This document shows, one piece after another, positions 16,621-24,627 of a stretch of DNA of 64,000 bases (position 1 is its first letter; each line of letters opens with the position of its first letter). Under the pieces are notes generated by a model, which saw nothing but the letters and a program-made list of their open reading frames with translations, was not told the origin of the DNA and did not search any database. A program made the translations under genes and the position numbers. The DNA lies in NCBI GenBank assembly GCA_037444575.1, contig JBBIME010000008.1, forward strand, positions 248,001-312,000, given 5' to 3'. Origin of the DNA: Bacteriovorax sp037444575 (lineage in GTDB: Bacteria > Bdellovibrionota > Bacteriovoracia > Bacteriovoracales > Bacteriovoracaceae).

Positions 16621-17394
16621 TTAGAACTTGTTGATGTCGTTAGCAAGAGAAGGAAAGTCGATGAATGGGTTTCTGTTTCCTTGAACCGCTTGAATTGCTT
16701 CGTTGCGATCCATTTCTTCTTGGTCAACTGGATCCAGGTCATTCCAGCGGCGAAGAACTTCTTCTTCATGTTTTGGGATTGCAATTTTGTATCTTACAGA
16801 GAAGTAGAAAATTGCTCTCGCAACATTTCCTTTTTGAGCTAGTGGTGGTTCGAATCCATCACTACCAGAACCTACAGCTGATCCATATTTAGCTACTGTA
16901 CAGTTACCGCGAGCGAGATCTCCAGAATCAGAAGAAACGTCAGTAAAATCATCATTTCCGCGGATACTGTTTGCTCTAGAGTCTGTTGGGAATAAATGGT
17001 GTAGATCTGATTTTTGCATTTCCGCAGGATATGCTCCTGTGAATTTGCTTTGAGGCCAAGTGTGTTCGCAGTTGATTTTTGTTCCCTCTGGAATTACTCC
17101 TGGTCCAACTCCTGCACTTTTATCAAATTTTTTCTGGCAGTAGACGTCGTTAATATAATATCCATTTCCATCATTTTTTAAAAAAAGTTTTCCGAAAAGA
17201 ATTTTTCTAGCGCCATCATATCCAAGGACAGTTTGGTTAGCTGAAGTCAGCGTATTAAGAGCAGTCTTTAGGGCATCGTCTTTTAGTGCATGAATTTGGA
17301 TTTTTGCACTTAGGTCTGACGGATAGTATTTGAGATCCGCAAATGCACTTGAGAGGCTAAAGAAGAGGAGAAATAAAGCAAGAGTTGTTTTCAA
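16621..17394 (-). CDS. Secreted endonuclease I, copy 1
   Basis: EndA/NucM family nuclease of the beta-beta-alpha-metal type: NCEHTWPQSKF near residue 100 has the catalytic His, and SDLHHLFPTDSRANSIRGN follows in the usual order, with NPFIDFP at the end. A signal peptide (KTTLALFLLFFSLSSAFA) points to the periplasm or exterior. I place the start at TTG 17394 because AAGGGA lies seven bases upstream and it begins exactly at the signal peptide; an upstream TTG at 17427 adds 11 residues without a ribosome site. It degrades DNA without sequence preference. A paralogue lies directly upstream, with its own terminator between. Confidence 0.88.
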   Translation of the reverse strand: MKTTLALFLLFFSLSSAFADLKYYPSDLSAKIQIHALKDDALKTALNTLTSANQTVLGYDGARKILFGKLFLKNDGNGYYINDVYCQKKFDKSAGVGPGVIPEGTKINCEHTWPQSKFTGAYPAEMQKSDLHHLFPTDSRANSIRGNDDFTDVSSDSGDLARGNCTVAKYGSAVGSGSDGFEPPLAQKGNVARAIFYFSVRYKIAIPKHEEEVLRRWNDLDPVDQEEMDRNEAIQAVQGNRNPFIDFPSLANDINKF

Positions 17395-17468
17395 TTGTCT
17401 TCCCTTTGTAAAAGTCGTTTTCGGCAAAGGGAAGATAAAATAATAGATTAGTTTTGGCCAATATAATG

Positions 17469-17486
17469 TATTAGTTTGATCTAATA
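17469..17486. promoter_or_regulatory. Dyad TATTAG-N6-CTAATA upstream of endonuclease copy 1
   Basis: A perfect 6-bp inverted repeat in the promoter region of the 16621-17394 gene. A near-identical dyad (TATTAGT-N3-ACTAATA) stands at the same place before the second endonuclease gene, which suggests a shared operator. Confidence 0.4.
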
Positions 17487-17519
17487 AAAAACTTACTCTC
17501 TTCTGTAAGAAAAGAGTAA
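17486..17519 (-). terminator. Rho-independent terminator of endonuclease copy 2
   Basis: On the minus strand a 12-bp stem with one G-T pair and a TAC loop (17493-17519) is followed by GTTTTTT. It lies just past the stop at 17527 and separates the two endonuclease transcripts. Confidence 0.75.
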
Positions 17520-17526
17520 TGAAGTT

Positions 17527-18333
17527 TTAAAATTTAGAGATGTCCTGCGCCAAATTTGGAAAATCGATAAATGGATTGCGGTCACCTTGAAGTTTTTCAA
17601 TCGCATCATTTCTTGCCATTTCAGCATCATCAACAGGATCTTGATCGTTCCATTTTCTTAAAAATGCCTGTTGTTCATTAGTTATTGCCATTTTGTATCT
17701 AACAGAGAAGTAAAATAAAGCACGGGCAACATTTCCTTTGTGTTCAGTTGGTGGCTCAAAGAAATTCTGTCCACCAGAAATAACCGAAGCCCCTGACTTA
17801 CTTGCGTCACAATTTTTTAAATTTACATTCGTCACAACTTCCGCGAAATCAAAATTTCCGCGTGTAGAATTTGCTCTTGAGTCTGTTGGATAAAGGTGGT
17901 GCATATCTGATTTTTGAAGCTCGTTATTGAAAGCGTGATTAAATTTACTTTGCGGCCAAGTGTGTTCGCAATTGATTTGGTTTTCATTGATCGGAGTAGG
18001 AACTTCACGATTGCAGTAAACTTCCTTTAAGAATGATCCACGCGAATCAGTTTGAACGTGAAGTTGAGTATAAAGATATTTGCGAGCTAATCCGTAGCCA
18101 ACAGCTTGATGAGAAAAACATTTTCCTTTTTTAGTATCACAGCCAAGGATGTCGTTGCCACTTGATTGGCGAGTGTGAGCTGAATCGAGAACTTTAAAAA
18201 GAGCTTCTTTTAAGCTTTCATTTTTTAATTCATGGCGGGCAATTTGATCTTGGAGTTCAGTTGGGTAGTAAACGTTTGCGGCACTAGAGAGAAGAGGAAC
18301 CAGGACAGAGAAAATCAAAATCAAATTTTTCAT
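17527..18333 (-). CDS. Secreted endonuclease I, copy 2
   Basis: Paralogue of the nuclease at 16621-17394, sharing NCEHTWPQSKF, SDMHHLYPTDSRANSTRGN, the RYKMAI block and an almost identical ending (NPFIDFPNLAQDISKF). Copy 2 has an extra segment with a Cys pair (CDTKKGKC, near residue 68) absent from copy 1. Start chosen at ATG 18333, six bases after AAAGGA, rather than the ATG at 18339 that abuts the ribosome site. The signal peptide (MKNLILIFSVLVPLLSSAA) indicates export. Two copies suggest value in scavenging or degrading foreign or prey DNA, which is inference. Confidence 0.9.
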   Translation of the reverse strand: MKNLILIFSVLVPLLSSAANVYYPTELQDQIARHELKNESLKEALFKVLDSAHTRQSSGNDILGCDTKKGKCFSHQAVGYGLARKYLYTQLHVQTDSRGSFLKEVYCNREVPTPINENQINCEHTWPQSKFNHAFNNELQKSDMHHLYPTDSRANSTRGNFDFAEVVTNVNLKNCDASKSGASVISGGQNFFEPPTEHKGNVARALFYFSVRYKMAITNEQQAFLRKWNDQDPVDDAEMARNDAIEKLQGDRNPFIDFPNLAQDISKF

Positions 18334-18387
18334 GATCATTCCTTTGAAGTGGAGGGGGCCAATTTTTCGAAAATGATAGTGAATACT

Positions 18388-18404
18388 TATTAGTATGACT
18401 AATA
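18388..18404. promoter_or_regulatory. Dyad TATTAGT-N3-ACTAATA upstream of endonuclease copy 2
   Basis: A perfect 7-bp inverted repeat about 55 bases before the start at 18333, matching the dyad in front of copy 1 in core sequence and position. Confidence 0.4.
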
Positions 18405-18454
18405 CTTTTTATTAGGTTTCAGTTAATTTTTTATTTTGAAATAATTTTGGGAAC

Positions 18455-19723
18455 TTAATAACCCCAGAGTTTTTCCAGGCGTTTTTTTAAACCATCTTCT
18501 TTTCCTTCACTCGTTGGTTCGTAGAATTTTGGAATGGCATCAATGGTGTAGTTTTGTTTAACGAAATGATTCTCATAAGAATGAGGGTAGAGATATTTTT
18601 TTGCTCCAGGAGGTGGATAATTTTTCAAATGATCTGGAACATGAATAGTTGCTTGGGATTTAACAAATTCTAGAGCGCTATCAATGGCCATATAAGCAGC
18701 ATTGCTTTTATAGGTTGATGCCAAGTATGTCGTTGCTTGCGCCAAAATGATTCTTGCTTCAGGCATTCCAATTTGTGAAATGGCAGTGAGAGCGCTTGTC
18801 GCTAGAGTGAGCGCTGTTGGATCTGCATTCCCCACATCTTCGCTGGCAAAAATCACCAGACGTCTGGCGATAAAGACTGGGTCTTCGCCTCCATCAATCA
18901 TAACAGCAAGCCAATGAATGGCCGCTTGAGGATCGCTTCCGCGCAGGGATTTAATAAAAGCCGAGATAACATCGTAGTGACGATTTCCGCCTTTATCAAA
19001 AGCGCGAGCGTTTTCAATGATGAGTTGTTTGATCTCTTCTTTTGTTGGAGTTTTTAGTTTGCCAGCGGCCTCAAGCGAATTGAGAGCAACTCTGGCGTCG
19101 CCTCCGGCAAAGTCGGCAATGACCTTAAGGAGTTCCTCTTCTAAATTGATTTTAAATTTGTCTTTTGTCTGCAGAAGAATTTTATAAATATCCTCACTAG
19201 TTAACTCTTTTAACTGCACGATGTGAGTTCGAGAAAGAAGTGCTTTATTGACTGATACGCGTGGATTTTCTGTCGTCGCGCCAATTAAGGTAAAGGCACC
19301 TTCTTCTATATAAGGAAGAAGGGCATCCTGCTGGGCCTTATTGAAGCGATGAATCTCGTCTATAAAGATGATGGCCTCTTGATGGTAGCGATCTCGCATT
19401 TCTTCAGCGGCCACAATTAGTTTCTTCAGGTCAGCAACCCCGCCTAAAACGGCATTAAACTTATAGAATTCTTTGCCTGAGCGTTTGGCCAGAAGTCTTG
19501 CCAAGGTCGTTTTACCAGTCCCCGAAGGTCCAAAAAGGATAATGCTGGGGAAGTTTTTTTCTTTTAAGTAAGAATAATTTTTAAAAATGTCCGTGTGACC
19601 GATAAACTCTTCGAAGATTTCAGGCCTTGCGAGATGGGCCAGAGGGGGCACGATTTTCCCCTTGGAAGGCGAATCTTCATCATTTAGAGTAGTGTCGAAG
19701 AGTGTTTTTTGCGTTTTTTCCAT
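18455..19723 (-). CDS. rarA: Replication-associated recombination protein A (AAA+ ATPase)
   Basis: MgsA/RarA/WRNIP1 family, which acts at stalled replication forks. Walker A GPSGTGKTTLAR near residue 65, Walker B FIDEIHRF near 118, sensor 1 GATTENP near 150, and the C-terminal tetramerisation part with PEARIILAQA and HSYENHFV-type motifs. Length (422) is normal. It is a single minus-strand gene; the divergent rpsU lies upstream. Confidence 0.94.
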   Translation of the reverse strand: MEKTQKTLFDTTLNDEDSPSKGKIVPPLAHLARPEIFEEFIGHTDIFKNYSYLKEKNFPSIILFGPSGTGKTTLARLLAKRSGKEFYKFNAVLGGVADLKKLIVAAEEMRDRYHQEAIIFIDEIHRFNKAQQDALLPYIEEGAFTLIGATTENPRVSVNKALLSRTHIVQLKELTSEDIYKILLQTKDKFKINLEEELLKVIADFAGGDARVALNSLEAAGKLKTPTKEEIKQLIIENARAFDKGGNRHYDVISAFIKSLRGSDPQAAIHWLAVMIDGGEDPVFIARRLVIFASEDVGNADPTALTLATSALTAISQIGMPEARIILAQATTYLASTYKSNAAYMAIDSALEFVKSQATIHVPDHLKNYPPPGAKKYLYPHSYENHFVKQNYTIDAIPKFYEPTSEGKEDGLKKRLEKLWGY

Positions 19724-19742
19724 ATTTTAGAGCAATTTTCCG

Positions 19743-19771
19743 TTGACTGAAAAACGGGTTTATCTTACAGT
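19743..19771 (+). promoter_or_regulatory. Possible promoter of rpsU
   Basis: TTGACT at 19743-19748, 17 bases, then TACAGT at 19766-19771 (four of six -10 matches). It would leave a leader of about 70 bases before the ATG. Confidence 0.35.
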
Positions 19772-19847
19772 GGTTAAACTTTTTTCACTAGTTTATACCT
19801 ACAATTTTTGTAGTTTTCCAATGTTAATAAAGAGGAGGTGACTTAAA

Positions 19848-20078
19848 ATGGCTCAAGATCCACAAACTGCAATTACAGTTATGATCGATGAAAGATCTGG
19901 CGTAGAGCGTTCTTTGAAGAAATTCAAAAGAATGTGTGAATCTTTCGGCGTTGTGCGCGAGTACAGAAAACGTCAAGAGTACAAAAAACCTTCTGTTAAG
20001 AATAAAGAAAAAATCGAAGCAGCAGAAAAAAGAAGAAAGAAAACTGCAATGAAATTTACAAGAGTTTCAAAGTACTAA
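19848..20078 (+). CDS. rpsU: Small ribosomal subunit protein bS21
   Basis: A short, very basic protein with the S21 pattern: V-E-R-S-L-K-K-F-K near residue 24, then REYRKRQEYKKPS and a Lys/Arg-rich tail. At 76 residues it is slightly longer than the E. coli protein. The start has a full GAGGAGGTGA ribosome site, one of the strongest in the window. In many organisms bS21 helps the 30S subunit in initiation. Transcription ends at a strong hairpin at 20118-20145. Confidence 0.94.
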   Translation: MAQDPQTAITVMIDERSGVERSLKKFKRMCESFGVVREYRKRQEYKKPSVKNKEKIEAAEKRRKKTAMKFTRVSKY

Positions 20079-20117
20079 TCTCTTCTTCGCTTGAAATTAA
20101 ATTTTAAAGCAACCCAA

Positions 20118-20145
20118 GGCCCGAAGAATTTCGGGCCTTTTTTTT
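20118..20145 (+). terminator. Rho-independent terminator of rpsU
   Basis: GGCCCGAA, loop GAAT, TTCGGGCC, then eight T. A textbook terminator 40 bases after the rpsU stop. Confidence 0.92.
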
Positions 20146-20157
20146 GGTCCTTTTTTT

Positions 20158-20196
20158 GGTGCCACTACACTTTTGGTTTCGCAGGTGCAAATAATT
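20158..20196 (-). repeat. RAYT-associated short repeat, copy A
   Basis: GGTGCCACTACACTTTTGG and the following TTTCGCAGGTGCAAATAATT recur at 21454-21487 and 22961-22999, both in the opposite orientation. Copies A and C agree at 37 of 39 positions. Copy A lies just beyond the rpsU terminator. All three copies lie on the 3' side of the preceding gene. Confidence 0.8.
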
Positions 20197-20228
20197 TCTT
20201 AAACATTTAAGCCTCCACAGAGAAAAGA

Positions 20229-20756
20229 ATGAAGTTCAAATTAGAAAGTATTGATAAAAAGTACCACGAAGAATTATATAGTTGGAGAAGTGATCCGTTT
20301 GCTCTCCAGCATAACCCTTTTGCTCCCTGTGATTTAAATTTATTTGTCCAGAAGATGAAGTCATACTCCTCGAGCCTAGATGATGTTTACGATGGAAATG
20401 ATAGAAAATGGATTATCTTAAAAGATGATATTGTTTTATCGATTGTAGGAATCACTGAGATAAATAAAATGATGAAAACGGCGGAGATCGGCTACCAGGT
20501 GAATCCGAAGATGAGAAGGCAAGGAATTGGAACCAATGCAGTCTATACTCTTGTGAAAACAATTTTCGATTCTACAGATATTAGAAAACTTACTGCAATT
20601 ATCTCTCATGCGAATTTGCCTTCTCGAAAAATAGCGGAAAAAATTGGTTTTAAACAAGAGGGCATGCTGAGAAAACATTTTTTAATTCAAGGTAATGAAG
20701 TAGATGAAGCCATTTATGGAATTTTTAGAGAAGAGGTATTAAATCCTAATTCTTGA
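20229..20756 (+). CDS. GNAT-family N-acetyltransferase (RimJ/RimL type)
   Basis: A 175-residue GNAT protein. The acetyl-CoA binding motif is seen in VNPKMRRQGIGTNAV near residue 95, and the ISHANLPSRKIAEKIGFKQEGMLRKH block near 130-155 is the C-terminal signature of the RimJ/RimL and ribosomal-protein or small-molecule acetyltransferase group. Substrate unknown. It overlaps the end of the convergent RAYT gene by 11 bases and lies between repeat copies A and B, so it may have travelled with them. Confidence 0.82.
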   Translation: MKFKLESIDKKYHEELYSWRSDPFALQHNPFAPCDLNLFVQKMKSYSSSLDDVYDGNDRKWIILKDDIVLSIVGITEINKMMKTAEIGYQVNPKMRRQGIGTNAVYTLVKTIFDSTDIRKLTAIISHANLPSRKIAEKIGFKQEGMLRKHFLIQGNEVDEAIYGIFREEVLNPNS

Positions 20757-21369
20757 GTTTTGTGGCCCTTCTACTAGATCTAATTTTTAATTCTTTAAAC
20801 TCAGACCTACTAAGGGCGCTTTTAATTTGACCAGCTTCTTCATCTTTCATGATTTCATTTAACCAATTCAGGGTATGAGTGTCCTTAAATCCCATTTGAT
20901 CAAAAATCGGAACGATAAATTTTTTGTTATACACAATACAATGGAGAGTACTGTACGGATAATTTTCACAGCGCTCGGTGATCATGGCGCGCTTGGGATT
21001 TTGATAAACGTAACGGTAGCAATTGCCAAAATATTTTTGCGAATGAATCAGGCACCATTTATATCTTCCGCCTAAAAGATGGTTGATGTTATCAGTTTTT
21101 GTTTTAAGACTCTTGGCCAGACGCTTGTTAAATTCATACATGAATTGATCGAGATTGGCGTCGGGCGTGCGAACAAGCAAATGATAATGATTCGACATCA
21201 AAACAAATGAAATAATTTCTACGGGGTGCAACTCATTGGCTTCTTTTAGACAATTCTGGCAAATGTCCCAAACTTCATTAAGTGGAAGCTCAAACCATTT
21301 CTGATTATTGGCTCGCGAAGTGACGTGATAGGGAAGATTGTTGCTTCTAATTAAGTTTTTTCTTGGCAT
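20746..21369 (-). CDS. REP-associated tyrosine transposase (RAYT, Y1 HUH family)
   Basis: Single-domain HUH endonuclease related to IS200/IS605 TnpA. The metal-binding HUH motif appears as MSNHYHLLVRTP near residue 65, the conserved RNLIRSNNLPYHVTSRANN opening matches the family, and the catalytic Tyr is in RYVYQNPKRAM near 120. These domesticated transposases are known to mobilise short REP-type repeats in trans. Three copies of a 33-39-base repeat lie within 3 kb, one right beside the gene start. The frame is intact over 207 residues. There is no accessory TnpB, in line with the RAYT class. Confidence 0.88.
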   Translation of the reverse strand: MPRKNLIRSNNLPYHVTSRANNQKWFELPLNEVWDICQNCLKEANELHPVEIISFVLMSNHYHLLVRTPDANLDQFMYEFNKRLAKSLKTKTDNINHLLGGRYKWCLIHSQKYFGNCYRYVYQNPKRAMITERCENYPYSTLHCIVYNKKFIVPIFDQMGFKDTHTLNWLNEIMKDEEAGQIKSALSRSEFKELKIRSSRRATKLKN

Positions 21370-21453
21370 GAGAATTCTTATGCCAGACAGAGTATTAATT
21401 AAAAAATATAGATTATTAAAATTAAAGTAGTTTTCTAGTGGAGCTCGTCAACT

Positions 21454-21487
21454 TTTGCATGTGCGAAACCAAAAGTGTAGTGGCACC
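21454..21487 (+). repeat. RAYT-associated short repeat, copy B
   Basis: Core TGCGAAACCAAAAGTG TAGTGGCACC as in copies A and C. The right end joins directly to the TAG stop of the membrane protein gene at 21487-22662, and 85 bases separate the left end from the RAYT start. Confidence 0.8.
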
Positions 21488-22662
21488 TACAGGAAGTGGA
21501 GAGAGAAGGCGAGGAGCCAGAGAAGGGGGACTGCGAAAAAGAATTTATCTTTGTGGAGCGCTACTTTCGCTTTTAATAAATCAGACATTGAATAGATTGC
21601 CAATGCGGTCCAAGCTGCAAAAAGAAAATAGCCAGGGAAGGTGTAGCGTCCAGCTACGCGGTCACTTATGCTAAAAAACAGACAGAAGGTCATCGATGAA
21701 AAAAAGAACAAAAGGGAAATTGGCGTTTTTAAAAATAAAACGAATTCTCTAGTTCTCTTTTTTAAGATTACATACATTAGAAGTATAAAACTCCATGGAA
21801 GAGCATAAGCAAGATAGTGACTAAAATAGTAATAGAAATTTAGAATTTTTTGAACGATAAAAAAGTGCCCTTGTGTTTTTGCCATTGCTCTTTGTTCGAT
21901 TTGAATGCGCCAAAATTCTCTAAGAAAACTATCTCCTGTGACTTTCATAAAAAGAGATTCAAAGCCTATTGTCGCAATCATTACGGAGCACAGACTAAGA
22001 ATCACAGCAATTGTTATTAGTGGCATTTTGAATCTGTTTGAATTATTTGAAAATAAATACCCAACAACTAAAAGAGCAGGAGAAAAAATAAAAAATGGAC
22101 CTTTGATAAGTAATAAGCTCGCACTACTTATTACTGCAGGTATGATCCAGTTTTTTGATTGATGAAGTTTGTATCCAGAGTAAAGGGAGAGAATTGAAAA
22201 AAACATGATTCCTAGTTCATGATTAGCACGAATATTATATGAAAACGCTAGAGGTGTTAATAAAAGAGAGGAAAGAAGAAATAGTGCTCCTTCGATCGAA
22301 AAAAAATCATAGGCAATTAAGGCCAAAAGAAGAAATGAGGAAATTTGAAATAACATTCCCAAAATATGTAAGGCTTGCTCAGCTGGAATTCCTAGTTTTG
22401 TAAGGGCCACTCCCATGATGAGCTGGCCTGGAAACTGATCTCGCATATAACTATTTGGTTCAAATCCCCAATAATTGACTCCCCATTTAGGAGAAATGAC
22501 TTGAGAGAGTGGAGCATTCTGATAACGAACAACTAACTCTGTATAATATTTAGAATCGTTGCTCTCAGATTTAAAGTGAGTAAAAGAAAGAACAGTGGCA
22601 GCGATAAGAAAACAGGCGCCCCATAGGAGAGTGATATTTTTTAAAGTACATTTGTTTTTCAT
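21487..22662 (-). CDS. Multi-pass membrane glycosyltransferase, PMT/ArnT-like
   Basis: About 391 residues with roughly nine to ten hydrophobic helices. The first loop has an acidic-aromatic stretch and YMRDQFPGQLIMGVAL near residue 68, and RANHELGIMFFS near 145, patterns typical of dolichyl/undecaprenyl-phosphate-mannose protein mannosyltransferase family (PMT_2) enzymes that transfer lipid-linked sugars in the periplasm. The C-terminal periplasmic domain is short or missing compared with ArnT. Its TAG stop is formed at the border of repeat copy B. Substrate and partner are unknown. Confidence 0.7.
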   Translation of the reverse strand: MKNKCTLKNITLLWGACFLIAATVLSFTHFKSESNDSKYYTELVVRYQNAPLSQVISPKWGVNYWGFEPNSYMRDQFPGQLIMGVALTKLGIPAEQALHILGMLFQISSFLLLALIAYDFFSIEGALFLLSSLLLTPLAFSYNIRANHELGIMFFSILSLYSGYKLHQSKNWIIPAVISSASLLLIKGPFFIFSPALLVVGYLFSNNSNRFKMPLITIAVILSLCSVMIATIGFESLFMKVTGDSFLREFWRIQIEQRAMAKTQGHFFIVQKILNFYYYFSHYLAYALPWSFILLMYVILKKRTREFVLFLKTPISLLFFFSSMTFCLFFSISDRVAGRYTFPGYFLFAAWTALAIYSMSDLLKAKVALHKDKFFFAVPLLWLLAFSLHFL

Positions 22663-22673
22663 GTAGAGAGATA

Positions 22674-22949
22674 TTAGAGTTCATCGATTTTTTTGGCAAG
22701 GCTAAAGTCCTTGTCGCTGACACCACCTTCATCATGAGTCGTGAGTCGAACAATACATTTGCCAAAACTTACCTCGAGATCGGGGTGATGATTCTCTTTG
22801 TTGGCAAGCCATGCAATTGCATTAACAAAAGAGATGGTTTTTAAATAAGACTTAAAATTAAATTCTTTTTGCAGAGAATTTTTTTCCGGATTGAATGTCC
22901 AGCCTTCGATTTGAGAGAGTTTTTGCTCTAATATTTTTTGATCTAGCAT
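22674..22949 (-). CDS. phhB: Pterin-4a-carbinolamine dehydratase
   Basis: A 91-residue protein with the dehydratase signature: FNFKSYLKTISFVN, then ENHHPDLEVSFGKCIVRLTTHD near residue 54-75 with the active-site His pair. It dehydrates the carbinolamine formed by aromatic amino acid hydroxylases so that the pterin can be recycled. It lies directly downstream of phenylalanine hydroxylase, separated only by repeat copy C, which fits a shared operon. Confidence 0.92.
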   Translation of the reverse strand: MLDQKILEQKLSQIEGWTFNPEKNSLQKEFNFKSYLKTISFVNAIAWLANKENHHPDLEVSFGKCIVRLTTHDEGGVSDKDFSLAKKIDEL

Positions 22950-22960
22950 ATTTTATTCTT

Positions 22961-22999
22961 AATTATTTGCACTTGCGAAACCAAAAGTATAGTGGCACC
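22961..22999 (+). repeat. RAYT-associated short repeat, copy C
   Basis: AATTATTTGCACTTGCGAAA then CCAAAAGTATAGTGGCACC, two mismatches to copy A over 39 bases. It sits between phhA and phhB; its right end supplies the first base of the phhA TAG stop, the same junction seen at copy B. Confidence 0.82.
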
Positions 23000-23808
23000 T
23001 AACAGGGGAGTTTCATTTTTTTTTGTTTTTTTTCAAATTTTGCAGGGAAATCTGGCATGGTCATAGAGAGTTTGGCAAGCTCCAGTGGATTTTTGTCGAT
23101 AAGCTTAAAAAGATCATTGTAGGACTCAATAATAAAATACACGGGCTGCAAAATATCAATTCGAAAGGGTGTGCGAAGGGCCTCAAGAGGATCAAGCGGA
23201 TGTCTCTCGGGAATATCGCTTTCAACTGAATAGATAACCTCTGATTTGGAAGAAAGAATTCCACCTCCATAGGCCTTGAGCTGATTGTCTTCTTTGATTA
23301 ATCCAAATTCAATCGTAAACCAAAAGAGGCGAAAGAGACGCATCTGTGTCTTGTGGTCACCTTTGAGCGCGAGTTTGCCATACTGATGCATGTATTCCGC
23401 GTAAGAAGCATTTGTTAAAAGAGGACAATGGCCAAAGAGTTCATGGAAGACGTCTGGCTCCTGAATATAATCAATTTCTTCTTTTATGCGAATGAAATTA
23501 GCCGCAGGGAATTTCTTGTTGGAAAGAAGAGTGAAGAATTCTTCTGGCTGAATAACTGCTGGAACGGGTGAGACTCCCCAACCAGTATGGGAATTTAATA
23601 CGGAATTGATCTCCTCGTTTTGAGGAATTCTATCTAAAAAATTCAGCAGCTCAACTCCGTGGATAAATTCTTTTGAAGCGTGGGTCTTGATCAACTCTTT
23701 TTGGCGTTTTAAAAGAAATGCCCAGGTCTGATTTTCCTCATCAGTATAATGAGCAATGCCATTTTTATCTAATGGCTTTGACTGATAGACGTGTTTAGGC
23801 TTCATCAA
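22999..23808 (-). CDS. phhA: Phenylalanine 4-monooxygenase
   Basis: Pterin-dependent aromatic amino acid hydroxylase that makes tyrosine from phenylalanine. The iron ligands are in FHELFGHCPLL near residue 118-128 (two His) and a downstream Glu in FWFTIEFGLIKE near 168. The start PKHVYQSKPLDKNGIAHYTDEE and the WAFLLKRQKEL segment match bacterial PhhA. Length (269) is normal for the single-domain bacterial form. It is followed by the pterin dehydratase gene and preceded by an unknown gene five bases away. Confidence 0.94.
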   Translation of the reverse strand: MMKPKHVYQSKPLDKNGIAHYTDEENQTWAFLLKRQKELIKTHASKEFIHGVELLNFLDRIPQNEEINSVLNSHTGWGVSPVPAVIQPEEFFTLLSNKKFPAANFIRIKEEIDYIQEPDVFHELFGHCPLLTNASYAEYMHQYGKLALKGDHKTQMRLFRLFWFTIEFGLIKEDNQLKAYGGGILSSKSEVIYSVESDIPERHPLDPLEALRTPFRIDILQPVYFIIESYNDLFKLIDKNPLELAKLSMTMPDFPAKFEKKQKKMKLPC

Positions 23809-23812
23809 GGTC

Positions 23813-24367
23813 CTAAGCAGCTTTTTTCAGCGAATATTTTATTTTCTGATTATTGTAGAGAGATGTGAATGGGCTTATCCAGCTATCATCGCTTAGGCAA
23901 AATGTGACTTTGTGATGACTTATTTTTGGTTCTGATTTTATAAATGCCTTTGGAAAGAGCGCAAGCGGAGCACCTTCTAAAATAAATTCAACTTTTTTAT
24001 CGGGTGAAATTTTTCCCGAATACAAAGCAGCTAGACAAATATAAGCACCATAGTGATCAGCATGAATTTCAAAATGAGTTTGTTTTGATTGATTAATTTC
24101 GCTAACGAGTTTTTTAGCATCCATATTGAGAGAAAAAGGGCTCAGGTGACGGTAGTAGTTAAGCATCTTGCGGTGAGAGCGCGATAGAATTTTCTTTTCT
24201 TCAGCTGTTAAATTCAGTTGATCAAAACTTGCCATCATGGAATCAGCTAAATTATCTTCAAAGCCGTCTTTGAATAAGGGGTGATTATATTTCAGATAGG
24301 TATTTTTTCGAGAAGCCGAAGCATTTAAAAAAAGGATCTTGCCTTTAAAACTAATGGACTTGCTCAT
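23813..24367 (-). CDS. Unknown protein upstream of phhA
   Basis: A 184-residue protein without a signal peptide. A hydrophobic strand KGKILFLNASAS opens it, and a later segment (HADHYGAYICLAALY) resembles the nucleophile-elbow region of alpha/beta hydrolases but lacks a Gly-x-Ser-x-Gly. I do not recognise a family. The four-base gap to phhA indicates cotranscription, so a role in aromatic amino acid or pterin metabolism is possible. Confidence 0.65.
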   Translation of the reverse strand: MSKSISFKGKILFLNASASRKNTYLKYNHPLFKDGFEDNLADSMMASFDQLNLTAEEKKILSRSHRKMLNYYRHLSPFSLNMDAKKLVSEINQSKQTHFEIHADHYGAYICLAALYSGKISPDKKVEFILEGAPLALFPKAFIKSEPKISHHKVTFCLSDDSWISPFTSLYNNQKIKYSLKKAA

Positions 24368-24452
24368 AAAAAATTTCCTGTTTTGGGGTTTTTTATATAA
24401 TACACCGTGTCGGATGATTTCCTGGAAAAGATGAGTATTTTTGTAAGTTTAC

Positions 24453-24481
24453 TTGAAAAAATCATATCTTATCGATATATT
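24453..24481 (+). promoter_or_regulatory. Sigma70-type promoter for the 24628 gene
   Basis: TTGAAA at 24453-24458, exactly 17 bases, then TATATT at 24476-24481; five of six matches in each box. Transcription would start near 24488 and give a leader of about 140 bases containing two hairpins (24556-24577 approximately, and AGGTTCT/AGAACCT at 24587-24605). The rest of the 260-base gap (24368-24627) holds nothing else I can support. Confidence 0.55.
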
Positions 24482-24627
24482 CCAATTTTATTTATATGCC
24501 TTTTTTTGTAGGAGATTAAAATTTTTTAATGTGGGTTAAATGTCGTTTTAATCTCTGGGGTCGATACTAGCTCCAGATTACAAAACAGGTTCTCAGGAAG
24601 AACCTATTACACACACAGGAGATTCGT

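Noticed and set aside
20746..21369. Complete IS200/IS605 element
   Set aside because: There is no TnpB gene and no matching left and right end hairpins; the gene is a RAYT-type single transposase.
24487..24627. Riboswitch in the long leader of the 24628 gene
   Set aside because: Two hairpins are visible, but no conserved aptamer sequence that I can name; kept only as a structured leader.
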